From positions 1-34,054 of the forward strand of contig JAGKWY010000029.1 in the NCBI GenBank assembly GCA_021151625.1: DNA of 34,054 bases, written 5' to 3'. Positions 24,768 through 32,896 of this stretch are shown here, in pieces. Below the pieces are notes generated by a model. That model did not search any database, was not told the origin of the DNA, and saw only the letters and a program-made list of their open reading frames with translations. The stretch's first letter is position 1. Every line of letters begins with the position of its first letter. The DNA is from Gammaproteobacteria bacterium (GTDB lineage: Bacteria; Pseudomonadota; Gammaproteobacteria; Pseudomonadales; Cellvibrionaceae). The translations under genes and the position numbers were made by a program.

Positions 24768-25202
24768 ATGATGGATACAGTTTCTGCCTATGTTGAACAT
24801 GCCAATATCTGCGTTGAAAACCCCGCAGACACCATCCGTTTTTTACGCGCCGCTATTCCCCATTGGAGTATTCGCGGGCAAGGTGAAATGGATTGGTTTG
24901 GCAGCAAATCGCGCTGGTTTCACCTGGGCGATCAACACACCTATATCGCCATTCAAAGTGGCGGCGCAGGAAAATCCGGCGACTGGCAAGGCCTATGGAC
25001 AGGCGTAAAACATATTGGAATTGTGGTGCCGGATATGCTTGCAGTCGTGAATAATCTGGAAGCGGCTGGTTTTCCGGTTGACCACTATGGTGGCGAACAC
25101 CCTTTCAGGAAAAATGTGTATTTTTTGGAAAGCCATGGCATTCAATTTGAATTTATTGAATATACGTCAGCGATAAACGCGGAAAATAATTTATACATTT
25201 AG
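24768..25202 (+). CDS. VOC (glyoxalase/bleomycin resistance) family protein
   Basis: A 144-residue single VOC-fold protein with two beta-alpha-beta-beta-beta units. Putative metal ligands are His in VEHANICV (near residue 10), His in VKHIGIVV (near 83) and Glu in FEFIEY (near 131), in the usual positions for metal-dependent VOC enzymes. The first unit has DTIRFLRAAIPHWSIRGQG, and the second NNLEAAGFPVDHYGGEHPFRKNVYFLES. Such proteins may be lyases, dioxygenases or binding proteins; which of these is unclear. AAAGGAAAA precedes two adjacent ATG codons. It converges on the retropepsin-like gene. Confidence 0.87.
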   Translation: MMDTVSAYVEHANICVENPADTIRFLRAAIPHWSIRGQGEMDWFGSKSRWFHLGDQHTYIAIQSGGAGKSGDWQGLWTGVKHIGIVVPDMLAVVNNLEAAGFPVDHYGGEHPFRKNVYFLESHGIQFEFIEYTSAINAENNLYI

Positions 25203-25232
25203 AGGAAAACCAACTGATGGAAGTGCGCTTTG

Positions 25233-26378
25233 CTATTGTCGCTTGCGCAAGCGCAGTTCCGCTTTTTCCTGATCAATTACAAAATCGAAACGCCCCAAAA
25301 TATCCACCCCCAATAAACCATCAAAGTGATCGAAATTATCCATTGGCAAACGCGCGAGCATATGCTTATTGAAAGTTAAGTCGGCAATTTGCAGTGAATC
25401 CACCACAAACAAAAAGCTTTCCACTGTGCCGCTGGCGGTGTTGAGTTGAATAGGCTTGGGGGATTTTACAAAACTGTAATTGCGATTGATAAAGCTGGAG
25501 GTTAAACCGCTAATCGATGCACCTGTATCCAGTAAAAGCTTTACACTTTTACCTTCCACGGTGACCGGCACCAAAAACTGTGTACCGAAACGTACCAGCG
25601 AAATTTTGTGCTCTAACTCATCGGCTTGCGCTGCAATTGAGTTGTCAGTTAATTTAGCAAGAAACGCTTCGGCGCGCGTGCGTGTTTCATCCTGATTCGC
25701 GGCCATTAATGCGTGGTATTGGGCCTGTTCCTGATCATCCGCTTTTGCATGCATATCCGCGAGCTGTAAATGCAATTCACCGTTGTCCGGGGTGAGCTTG
25801 ATCAAATCATTTAATTGCGTCATCAACCATTCGCGGCTCGCACCAAAAATGCCGGGGTTATTTACCAGGCGCAGTAAATATTTGGATAAATAGGTCAGCG
25901 CATCTTCGGTTTTCTTTGCGTCCGCCTCGCTATCCAGATAGCGAAACCAGATAGTCACTGCCTCTTCGTGTTTACCCTGTTTTTCCAGCACTCGCGCCAG
26001 CAATAACAAGGCTTCACTATCAGCAGGATTTAGCTGCAGGATTTCATTCAGTATCACCACTGCTGCTGGAAATGCGTTATTGGCAACCAGCTGACGTGCA
26101 CGCTCAATCGGCGATAACCCGGCACCTGGTTGTATTGACGATGAAGCAGTATTGTCTTGTGATAATTTCCCGGGGATTTGTTGCACAGGCGCTTGTTGTG
26201 CAGGTATTTGGCGTGCAGATTCTTGCTGAAAACTCCGCACTGATGGTTCGACAATTAGCTGGCCATCAGGCACATCACCAACAGCAGACAGGGTTTCCAC
26301 TGAATGACGATACTCATTGGCGTAATAACCCAATCCGAATGCGATTACCGCAATGACAATAGTATTTTTAACACTCAT
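25233..26378 (-). CDS. Membrane-anchored TPR protein with retropepsin-like aspartic protease domain
   Basis: A 381-residue protein with an N-terminal membrane anchor or signal (residues 4-22), a Gln/Pro-rich linker (about 55-85), TPR-like repeats (about 95-235, for example ARQLVANNAFPAAVVILNEILQLNPADSEALLLLARVLEKQGK) and a C-terminal single-lobe pepsin-retropepsin domain with catalytic Asp284 in LLLDTGAS and the second hallmark GLLGVDILGRFDFVID. The domain is expected to act as a dimer outside the cytoplasm. ATG at 26378 is chosen because the signal anchor starts there; the upstream extension would overlap the glutathione peroxidase gene. It lies 32 bases after that gene on the same strand, so co-transcription is likely. 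Substrate unknown. Confidence 0.85.
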   Translation of the reverse strand: MSVKNTIVIAVIAFGLGYYANEYRHSVETLSAVGDVPDGQLIVEPSVRSFQQESARQIPAQQAPVQQIPGKLSQDNTASSSIQPGAGLSPIERARQLVANNAFPAAVVILNEILQLNPADSEALLLLARVLEKQGKHEEAVTIWFRYLDSEADAKKTEDALTYLSKYLLRLVNNPGIFGASREWLMTQLNDLIKLTPDNGELHLQLADMHAKADDQEQAQYHALMAANQDETRTRAEAFLAKLTDNSIAAQADELEHKISLVRFGTQFLVPVTVEGKSVKLLLDTGASISGLTSSFINRNYSFVKSPKPIQLNTASGTVESFLFVVDSLQIADLTFNKHMLARLPMDNFDHFDGLLGVDILGRFDFVIDQEKAELRLRKRQ

Positions 26379-26410
26379 CGTTATTCTGTAATAAAAAATT
26401 GCCGCAATAA

Positions 26411-26893
26411 TTATTGGGCAAGCTGCTGTTGAATAAAACTCGCCATCTGTTCCGGCTTGGTAATAGTGGCAAAACGTTTGATGGGTTTTCCATCGCGGCC
26501 AATTAAAAATTTGGTGAAATTCCATTTTATGGATTTGCCCAGCCAGCCGGGCAATTCACCAGTCAGCCATTGGAATAATGGATGCGCATTGGCACCATTG
26601 ACATCCACCTTGGCAAACATGGGAAAACTAACGCCGTAATTAATCTGGCAGGTTTCAGCAATTTGCTCTGCCCCACCCGGCTCCTGATTGCCAAACTGAT
26701 TGCAAGGAAAGCCAAGAATTACCAACCCCTGATCTTTAAATTGCTGATACAGGGTTTCCAGACCGGCGTATTGGGGGGTAAATCCGCATTTGCTGGCGGT
26801 ATTAACCACCAACACCAGTTGGCCTGCGTAATCAGACAGGTTTTGCGGCTGGCCGTTCAATTGTTCGGCAGTGAAGGAATAGAAAGGACTCAT
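26411..26893 (-). CDS. Glutathione peroxidase family thiol peroxidase
   Basis: A 160-residue thioredoxin-fold peroxidase reducing hydroperoxides. The peroxidatic residue is cysteine, Cys36 in NTASKCGFTPQY, with the family partners in GFPCNQFG (Cys64, Gln66) and WNFTKFLI. Cys82 in AETCQI is in the position of the resolving cysteine used by thioredoxin-dependent members, so this protein probably uses thioredoxin rather than glutathione. There is no signal peptide. GGAG lies about seven bases before ATG 26893; a TTG two codons upstream is less likely. It is followed by the retropepsin-like gene. Confidence 0.95.
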   Translation of the reverse strand: MSPFYSFTAEQLNGQPQNLSDYAGQLVLVVNTASKCGFTPQYAGLETLYQQFKDQGLVILGFPCNQFGNQEPGGAEQIAETCQINYGVSFPMFAKVDVNGANAHPLFQWLTGELPGWLGKSIKWNFTKFLIGRDGKPIKRFATITKPEQMASFIQQQLAQ

Positions 26894-27027
26894 GCACAAC
26901 TCCGTTGAACTAAATGTGGAGGGTGAAACATGAGCCCAGACTGCCCGCGCAAACGGGCTAACGCAACTTGTTTTTAAAACAATTGATGGTTTGTCATGAT
27001 TTTGTAAGCCAGCGCGCTAGTGTGGAA

Positions 27028-27840
27028 TTAATACTGCGCGGCAGGCTTATCCAGCGTTTTGATCTGGATATTGCGATAGAAAACTTCCGCACCTTCCGAC
27101 TGAATCTGCAATTTACCGCGCGTTAACGGAACATATTTACCATCCACTTTTTCGCGCGAATTAAAACCGCGAAACACTTCATGGCCGTTCACTTTGTGGA
27201 TCAGGATTTTACCATCGCTGATCACTTCCATCGTGTCCCATTCGCCGTGCGGTTTTTCATAGAGGCCCAGCTTGAGCACGCGCGCGGCTATATCTTTGCG
27301 CAAAGGACCTTTAGGGTCATAGGCGTAGAACTTCCAATCGCCTTCATTGGCATCGCCTGCATGTACATCAATGATTACCCCATCCAGGCTATGGTAATCG
27401 CCACTATCGCCTTCCTGCACCTGGAATTCGTGGCTGCGCATCCAGTGATTGCTTTGCGCGCCCTGGGGCCCGACGGCAAAATACAAAATACCGCTATCGC
27501 GGCGCGCATCCAAACGCGGCGACCACTTTTTCTCGCCCCACTTCACATCAAATTTCAAATGAAAGTTTTCAAACTCGGCGAGGCTGGTAATCCCGCCCCA
27601 TTCCTCGCCGGAAACACGTAACAGGCCGTCCACCACCGAGAACACCTTATTAGGGTCGTTGTTTACACCGCGCGGCTTATGTTTGGAAACCAGGTTGTAG
27701 GCGTTGGTTTCCGGCTGGTAGCTCACATAGGTTTCCCACCCGGAAAGGTCTTTGCCGTTAAACAGGTTTTTCCATTCACCCGCCCATACCGGCGCTGCCA
27801 GCAAGCTACCCAGTGAAATACCCAGTAGTAGTTGTTTCAT
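27028..27840 (-). CDS. Exported DUF1080 (3-keto-disaccharide hydrolase-like) protein
   Basis: A 270-residue protein with a signal peptide (cleavage after VWA) and a single DUF1080 concanavalin-like domain. Family blocks are GEWKNLFNGKDLSGWE at the mature N-terminus, GITSLAEFENFHLKFDVKWG, SGILYFAVGPQGAQSNHWMRSHEFQVQEGDSGDYHSL and GEWDTMEVISDGKILIHKVNGHEVF. Characterised members cleave 3-keto-glycosides, and the name 3-keto-disaccharide hydrolase comes from these. The protein probably acts in the periplasm on oxidised sugars; no 3-dehydrogenase partner is in the window. It is divergent from the DUF3833 gene across 248 bases in which I see no clear site. Confidence 0.9.
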   Translation of the reverse strand: MKQLLLGISLGSLLAAPVWAGEWKNLFNGKDLSGWETYVSYQPETNAYNLVSKHKPRGVNNDPNKVFSVVDGLLRVSGEEWGGITSLAEFENFHLKFDVKWGEKKWSPRLDARRDSGILYFAVGPQGAQSNHWMRSHEFQVQEGDSGDYHSLDGVIIDVHAGDANEGDWKFYAYDPKGPLRKDIAARVLKLGLYEKPHGEWDTMEVISDGKILIHKVNGHEVFRGFNSREKVDGKYVPLTRGKLQIQSEGAEVFYRNIQIKTLDKPAAQY

Positions 27841-28088
27841 GTCTAATCCTCGCGGTTATTGTTGTGGAGCGCAGCCTAGGGCGAGACAGCAAACGAGTCC
27901 ATATAGGCAAAAGGACAATTACAGACCTTTACCCAAAAAGTGACAACCCTGCTCATCACCAGTTGCCATTTGCAGCCGGGGCATTTGTTATCACCGACTC
28001 ATTGAAGCGTTATCCGGGTGATCGTTGCGCGCGGTGAGGACGTATATAGATTGCAATATGTTAGCTACATCCATTACAGGACAAGCTT

Positions 28089-28628
28089 ATGTTTCTTCCC
28101 GGAAAAACCATTTTTTTTGTGGGCCTGATTACTATGCTCATCTCTTGCTCCAATACCCAACTTAATGACTATGGCCCCAATAAACCCGAGCTAAAGCCAT
28201 CTGTTTTTTTTAATGGGCCGTTAACGGCTCACGGTGTAGTAAAAAACAGGAGCGGGAAAGTAACACGCTACTTTAGCGCGCATATCAACGCTTACTGGAG
28301 CGCTGGGATAGGAACTCTGGAAGAAAAATTTGAATTTAATGATGGCGAAATCCAGTACCGTACCTGGACCCTTACACCAACAACCGAGGGCTACACGGCG
28401 ACAGCGGGCGATGTAGTAGGACCCGGTTCCGCGCAAACGCGCGGCAATGCCATGCAATTGCACTACACGCTGGAAATTAATTACGAAGGCTCACCGTTAC
28501 AACTACAAGTTGAGGATTGGATGTGGCTGGTAGACGAGAACACTCTGCTGAACGAATCCACCCTGCGCAAATGGGGTTTTAAAGTAGGCAGCGTGCAATT
28601 GGTTATCCAAAAGGCTCATCTGAATTAG
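28089..28628 (+). CDS. DUF3833 family lipoprotein
   Basis: A 179-residue putative lipoprotein with a lipobox ending LISC (lipidated Cys near residue 20). The mature part follows DUF3833: FFNGPLTAHGVVKNRSGKVTRYFSAHINAYW, GTLEEKFEFNDGEIQYRTWTLTP, GNAMQLHYTLEI and VEDWMWLVDENTLLNESTLRKWGFKVG. The fold is expected to be a beta-barrel or lipocalin-like, and the function is not known. AGGACA precedes the ATG. It ends eight bases before the stop codon of the convergent lipoprotein gene. Confidence 0.9.
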   Translation: MFLPGKTIFFVGLITMLISCSNTQLNDYGPNKPELKPSVFFNGPLTAHGVVKNRSGKVTRYFSAHINAYWSAGIGTLEEKFEFNDGEIQYRTWTLTPTTEGYTATAGDVVGPGSAQTRGNAMQLHYTLEINYEGSPLQLQVEDWMWLVDENTLLNESTLRKWGFKVGSVQLVIQKAHLN

Positions 28629-28636
28629 CGCCAACA

Positions 28637-29797
28637 CTAAAAACGAATGGTGCTGAGTTGATAAACCTTATCGCGCATCTGCTCGGCATTACCGGTATCA
28701 CCCTTGCGCTCATAAATCTCGGCTGCTAACCGATAAAAGCGCTGCTCGCCTTTTTCTTTTTTTATCGCTTTTTTTAGCAGTGACAACGCTTTGTCGTCAT
28801 CGCCTTTGGCAACCCACTCCTCAGCGCGCTTAAACATATAGTAGGGATTTGCATTGCGGTACAGACGCACACGTTTTTGATACTCCTGATGTTTTTCAAC
28901 ATTTCCCAACTCCTGGTACATTCCGGCCAGGTTATGCATGATGGTGTAATCGCGCGGGTTAATGGCGAGTCCGTGCAAATAAATCGCTTCGGCTTCGGTA
29001 TAAAATTTGTGGCGGCGATAGAAGCTGCCGAAATTACTCCAGATATAACTAGGCTCTTCACTCATCAATAATGCTTTGCGCAAATACAAAAAGGCTTCTG
29101 TGGTTTTACCCTCCGCCGCCAGTTCCATACCACGATTGGAATAAAACTGCGCCGCGACCAGATCCTTACCGATAACCCGCTGCTTGTAATGCGCCTTGAA
29201 GCGGCGCATCTCCAAGTCCACCACTATATCGCCAACATCCGCAGTCTCCATCATCCGCACCCAGGGCAAGCTGCGTTTGCGCGGCATAAACACTTTGGCA
29301 TTCACATGCCGCATCAACAAATAGGTATCGCCAGCGCGCATATCCCAGGTCGGCGGTAGCATGACCTCGTTGACTTCAGCCTTGAGCCCCAAATGGCGTG
29401 CCATGGCGACATACATCAGGGTGTAACTCAGGCAGTTGGCCTGACGCTGTTCAAACGCCTCTATGCCAGTGTTGGTGTAGTAGGCGCTATAGGTAACCCC
29501 CCGGCCACCCGCATTAGTAGAGGTCATCAACGCCAGATGCAGGGCCTCGGCCTTGGAATCCTGCAAACGGACGTGGGTAGTGACTGACTCGGCAAAAGCT
29601 TTCATTTCCGGGGTTACGCCGAATAAATCCATATCGGGTAGCTCTTCCGCCTTGTAGCCGCGCCCTAAAATTAATTCTCCTGACAAAGCCTGCACCAATG
29701 GGCCTTTATCCGCCAAAAAGGGTGTTTTTTGCACCACAGAAGAACAGGCACTGAGCAGCAGAACCAGCAAAACCGGGGCAAACAGGGATAATTTCAT
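28637..29797 (-). CDS. Transglutaminase-like/TPR lipoprotein
   Basis: A 386-residue lipoprotein (lipobox LLSAC, lipidated Cys near residue 18). The N-terminal half resembles a transglutaminase-like cysteine fold, with RQANCLSYTLMYVAMARHLGLKAEV near residues 118-142, where NCLSYT supplies the candidate Cys, and MRHVNAKVF a candidate His. The C-terminal half has four or more TPR repeats, for example YIWSNFGSFYRRHKFYTEAEAIYLHGLAINPRDYTIMHNLAGMYQELG. It probably acts in the periplasm, but the substrate is unknown. No obvious operon partner; it converges on the DUF3833 gene and is divergent from nrtA. Confidence 0.83.
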   Translation of the reverse strand: MKLSLFAPVLLVLLLSACSSVVQKTPFLADKGPLVQALSGELILGRGYKAEELPDMDLFGVTPEMKAFAESVTTHVRLQDSKAEALHLALMTSTNAGGRGVTYSAYYTNTGIEAFEQRQANCLSYTLMYVAMARHLGLKAEVNEVMLPPTWDMRAGDTYLLMRHVNAKVFMPRKRSLPWVRMMETADVGDIVVDLEMRRFKAHYKQRVIGKDLVAAQFYSNRGMELAAEGKTTEAFLYLRKALLMSEEPSYIWSNFGSFYRRHKFYTEAEAIYLHGLAINPRDYTIMHNLAGMYQELGNVEKHQEYQKRVRLYRNANPYYMFKRAEEWVAKGDDDKALSLLKKAIKKEKGEQRFYRLAAEIYERKGDTGNAEQMRDKVYQLSTIRF

Positions 29798-30157
29798 GGG
29801 GTTTATCCAAATAAAGGAACTGAAACTGACTTCCAGTATAGGTGTGCCCGCGCCAATTCGCGCGTCACAAATGTCACGCTAAATCACAGATCTATAAGGC
29901 TATTTTCCCTACTCATCCGATAAATCTGAAAGGTGCATGCGCCGGGATTGATCCGCTTTTCTGGCAGAAAAAAATCACTTGCGCGAAAAAAGTGCGCGTT
30001 ATATCTGGGGCGACAGGATTCAGCGCATTCGCCCACTGCAAATTCTGGCACCAAAAAAACGCAGCTGCTTTTACCGTGTATCAGCAAAGTGCAAACACCC
30101 GCAAAAACTATTTAATCCCACCAAAAACCCTGCGCTATAAAAGTGCGTCACTTAACT

Positions 30158-30173
30158 TGGCATAGTGTTTGAA
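30158..30173 (+). promoter_or_regulatory. Candidate sigma-54 promoter of nrtA
   Basis: TGGCATAGTGTTTGAA fits the -24/-12 consensus (TGGCAC, spacer, TTGCA) with GG followed after ten bases by GA where GC is usual. A start near 30184 would give a 110-base leader. Nitrogen-controlled nitrate genes are often sigma-54 dependent, which supports the call; found by eye. Confidence 0.45.
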
Positions 30174-30211
30174 TAAGCCCAGGTGTCGACTCAAATAAAT
30201 TTTCAAAAACT

Positions 30212-30240
30212 GGAAATTTTTTCGCAGTGAAAAAAAATCC
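30212..30240 (+). promoter_or_regulatory. A/T-rich hairpin in the nrtA leader
   Basis: Arms GGAAATTTTTTC and GAAAAAAAATCC pair at ten of twelve positions around GCAGT, in the presumed nrtA 5' leader. It may be a leader regulatory structure. Confidence 0.35.
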
Positions 30241-30293
30241 AAAAATTTTTCAGAAAACTTTTTCAAGCACCACCCAAAAGCCAGGAGCCAGAA

Positions 30294-31691
30294 ATGAAAG
30301 TTTCCACCACTAAAATGAAAAAAATTTCCACGCTGTTGCGACCACTTGCCAAATTAACCTGCGCACTTGCTGCCAGTATTTCCTTTATCACTGCTGCCCA
30401 GGCTGCAACTGGCGCACCAGAAAAAACCAACTTGAAATTTGGTTTTATCAAATTGACTGACATGGCCGACCTGGCTGTTGCTTACGAAAATGGTTACTTC
30501 GATGATGAAGGCCTGACTGTAGAACTGGAAGCGCAAGCTAACTGGAAAGTTGTATTAGACCGTGTAATTTCTGGCGAGCTGGATGGTTCACACATGTTGC
30601 TGGCTCAACCTGTTGCCGCCAACATCGGTTACGGCACACCGGCAGAGTTGGTGTTCCCTTTCACCATGACTAACAACACTTATGCGATTACTGTTTCCAA
30701 TGACATTTGGAAAAAAATGAAAAAAAATATTCCGGTTGGCGCGGACGGAAAATTGGTTCATCCAATTAGTGCTTCCACCTTAAAACCAGTTGTGGATGCA
30801 ATGAAAGATGCAGGCAAACCGGTGAACATGGGCGTGGTGTTTCCAGTATCTACCCACAACATGGGCCTGCGTTACTGGTTAGCGGCCGGCGGTGTTAACC
30901 CTGGTTTATATGCGCCGCATAAAGGTGACACTCTCGGTCAAATCAACGCGGATGTAATGTTGTCGGTAACTCCGCCTCCGCAAATGCCCGCCACTATGGA
31001 AGCAGGCACCATTCAAGGTTACGCCGTAGGTGAGCCATGGAACCAACAAGCGGTATTCCGCGGCATCGGTGTACCAGTGATGACTGTGTACAACAATATC
31101 GGCGATAAAGTATTTGGCATGCGCAAAGATTTTATCCAAAAAAATCCAAACACTTCGGTCCATGTAGTGAAAGCGTTGATTCGCGCTGCCAAATGGCTGG
31201 ATGAGAACAACAACGCTAACCGCACTGCCGCCGCCAAAATCATTTCTGCCGCTCACTATGTAGGTGCTGACTACAAAGTTATCGCCAACTCCATGACCGG
31301 AGTATTTGAATACGAGCGTAAAGATGTTCGCCCGGTGCCTGACTTCAACACCTTCTTCCGTTACAACGCGTCTTACCCACACGTTTCTGATGCAGTGTGG
31401 TACCTGACGCAAATGCGTCGCTGGGGCCAGGTTCCTGAAGCCAAACCCGATGGCTGGTACATGGAAATGGGCAAAAAAGCCGTTGCACCTGAAATTTATC
31501 AACAAGCTGCTGCTGACTTGATTGCCGAGGGAAAAATGGCCGCCAGTGATTTCCCGGATTTCAAAACCTTCACCGGTATTCGCAAAGTTGATGAAACTGT
31601 GTGGATTGACGGTGTGCAATTCGATGCAAACAAACCTAACGAATACCTCACCAAATTCAAAATTGGTTTGAAAGGCGACGAAAAAATCTAA
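30294..31691 (+). CDS. nrtA: Nitrate/nitrite ABC transporter substrate-binding protein
   Basis: A 465-residue periplasmic binding protein of the NrtA/CmpA family. A long Sec signal peptide ends AQA near residue 37. The mature part starts with LKFGFIKLTDMADLAVAYENGYFDDEGL and continues with NWKVVLDRVISGELDGSHMLLAQP and GYAVGEPWNQQAVFRGIGV, the family's ligand-pocket segments. The signal peptide separates it from NasS, the cytoplasmic sensor relative. AGGAG precedes the ATG. It heads an operon with the permease and ATPase genes. Nitrate or nitrite is the likely ligand; bicarbonate (CmpA) and cyanate binders are close relatives and cannot be fully excluded. Confidence 0.9.
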   Translation: MKVSTTKMKKISTLLRPLAKLTCALAASISFITAAQAATGAPEKTNLKFGFIKLTDMADLAVAYENGYFDDEGLTVELEAQANWKVVLDRVISGELDGSHMLLAQPVAANIGYGTPAELVFPFTMTNNTYAITVSNDIWKKMKKNIPVGADGKLVHPISASTLKPVVDAMKDAGKPVNMGVVFPVSTHNMGLRYWLAAGGVNPGLYAPHKGDTLGQINADVMLSVTPPPQMPATMEAGTIQGYAVGEPWNQQAVFRGIGVPVMTVYNNIGDKVFGMRKDFIQKNPNTSVHVVKALIRAAKWLDENNNANRTAAAKIISAAHYVGADYKVIANSMTGVFEYERKDVRPVPDFNTFFRYNASYPHVSDAVWYLTQMRRWGQVPEAKPDGWYMEMGKKAVAPEIYQQAAADLIAEGKMAASDFPDFKTFTGIRKVDETVWIDGVQFDANKPNEYLTKFKIGLKGDEKI

Positions 31692-31789
31692 CCCCGTTTT
31701 TTGTAAATCGTTAGTTGTAAATAGTTTTTGTAGAAAGCTGTTGTAGAAAGTTAGTTGTGATTGTGAATTAGCGTTACCTACATCATAAG

Positions 31790-31813
31790 CCTGTTGGTCT
31801 ACGGACCGACAGG
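31790..31813 (+). promoter_or_regulatory. UNCG-tetraloop hairpin between nrtA and nrtB
   Basis: CCTGTTGGTC and GACCGACAGG form a 10-bp stem (one G-U pair) closed by TACG, the extra-stable C(UACG)G form. It lies 22 bases before the nrtB start without a T-tract, so it is more likely to stabilise upstream mRNA or to adjust expression ratios than to terminate. Confidence 0.6.
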
Positions 31814-31835
31814 CACCCAAACAGAGGAAATTGTC

Positions 31836-32813
31836 ATGAGCAGTAAACTCGCCACTCTAAAGTTCGAACAATTCAAAGCTATCAAATGGCGCGATGTAAT
31901 TCTTGGCATAACCATGCCAACCATCGGCCTGCTGGTGTTTCTCGCCATATGGCACACGCTGGCCCCCAACATCAAAACCTCACTCGGTGAATTCCCGCAA
32001 CCCAAGCAAGTATTTGCACAATGGGGTTATCTGGTGGATGAATACAACTCGGAAAAAGAGCGCGCAGTGCAATTTTACGAGCGCCAGGAACAGCGCAATG
32101 CCGAATTACTGGCAAAAGATCCCAACGCAAAACTGGATGTGCGTGAATTCAGTGGTCGCCCAACTTTTTTCGATAAAATCAAAACCAGTCTTGTGACTGT
32201 GTTGTCCGGCTTTTTGATGGCAACCATCATTGCCATTCCCGTGGGAATTTTGATCGGCCTGAGCCAAACACTCTACGGTGCCATCAACCCATTAATTCAA
32301 TTATTCAAACCCGTATCTCCACTCGCCTGGTTGCCGCTGGTAACGCTGGTAGTGAGCGCGGTATATGTTTCTGAATCGCCTGCTTTTTCCAAGTCCTACA
32401 TTATTTCGCTGTTCACAGTAAGCCTGTGCTGTCTCTGGCCAACCATGCTTAACACCGCAGTGGGTGTTGCCGGTGTGAGCAAGGATCTCGTTAACGTGAG
32501 TCGTGTACTGCGCCTGGGCTGGTTCACTCACGTAATCAAAATTGTATTGCCCTCTGCTATTCCAATGATGTTTACCGGCTTGCGTATTTCGCTGGGTATT
32601 GCCTGGATGGTGTTGATCGCTGCAGAAATGCTGTCGCAAAACCCAGGTCTGGGAAAATTTGTGTGGGATGAATTCCAAAATGGTTCATCAGATTCATTAA
32701 GTCGCATTTGCCTCGCCATTTTGGTGATTGGTTTGATCGGTTTTTTACTCGATCGCGCCATATTAATGATTCAAACCTATGTGAATTGGGATAAGAGCGC
32801 CGTTGTCCGCTAA
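31836..32813 (+). CDS. nrtB: Nitrate/nitrite ABC transporter permease
   Basis: A 325-residue inner-membrane permease of the NrtB/SsuC family. The first helix lies at about residues 22-40; a soluble, charged segment (about 70-105, with YEREEQRNAELL-like composition) separates it from five further helices. The coupling motif is in VSRVLRLGWFTHVIKIVLPSAIPMMFTGLRISLGIAW, the EAA-like loop that docks on the ATPase. The ATG at 31836 is chosen because AGAGGAAA precedes it; upstream in-frame codons would run into the hairpin. Its start context nearly repeats that of the following ATPase gene. Confidence 0.92.
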   Translation: MSSKLATLKFEQFKAIKWRDVILGITMPTIGLLVFLAIWHTLAPNIKTSLGEFPQPKQVFAQWGYLVDEYNSEKERAVQFYERQEQRNAELLAKDPNAKLDVREFSGRPTFFDKIKTSLVTVLSGFLMATIIAIPVGILIGLSQTLYGAINPLIQLFKPVSPLAWLPLVTLVVSAVYVSESPAFSKSYIISLFTVSLCCLWPTMLNTAVGVAGVSKDLVNVSRVLRLGWFTHVIKIVLPSAIPMMFTGLRISLGIAWMVLIAAEMLSQNPGLGKFVWDEFQNGSSDSLSRICLAILVIGLIGFLLDRAILMIQTYVNWDKSAVVR

Positions 32814-32896
32814 TCGTTTGCGAAGCGGTATGTAAATTGCCTTATACACATTGACCACCAAATTATTTCACGACAGATTTAAACAGAGGAAATGCC

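Larger units (their letters stand above)
29798..30293. other. Divergent intergenic region upstream of nrtA
   Basis: This 496-base gap has no supported gene. It holds a candidate sigma-54 promoter (30158-30173) and an A/T-rich, hairpin-forming nrtA leader (30184-30293). The distal half has an NtrC-like half-site GCACCA near 30051 without a partner half, and the imperfect palindrome GGTGCATGCGCC near 29933. Promoters for the minus-strand lipoprotein gene were not found. Confidence 0.5.

Noticed and set aside
26941..26960. GCCCG-CGCAAA-CGGGC hairpin between the DUF1080 and peroxidase genes
   Set aside because: Only a 5-bp stem and no T-tract on either strand; not enough for a terminator call.
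29933..30066. NtrC-like half-sites upstream of nrtA
   Set aside because: GCACCA near 30051 and GGTGCA near 29933 lack correctly spaced partner halves.
30906..31820. Long open frame (304 codons) on the strand opposite nrtA
   Set aside because: It lies entirely against a clear nrtA coding sequence, has low-complexity aromatic composition without a recognisable domain, and is explained by codon bias of nrtA.
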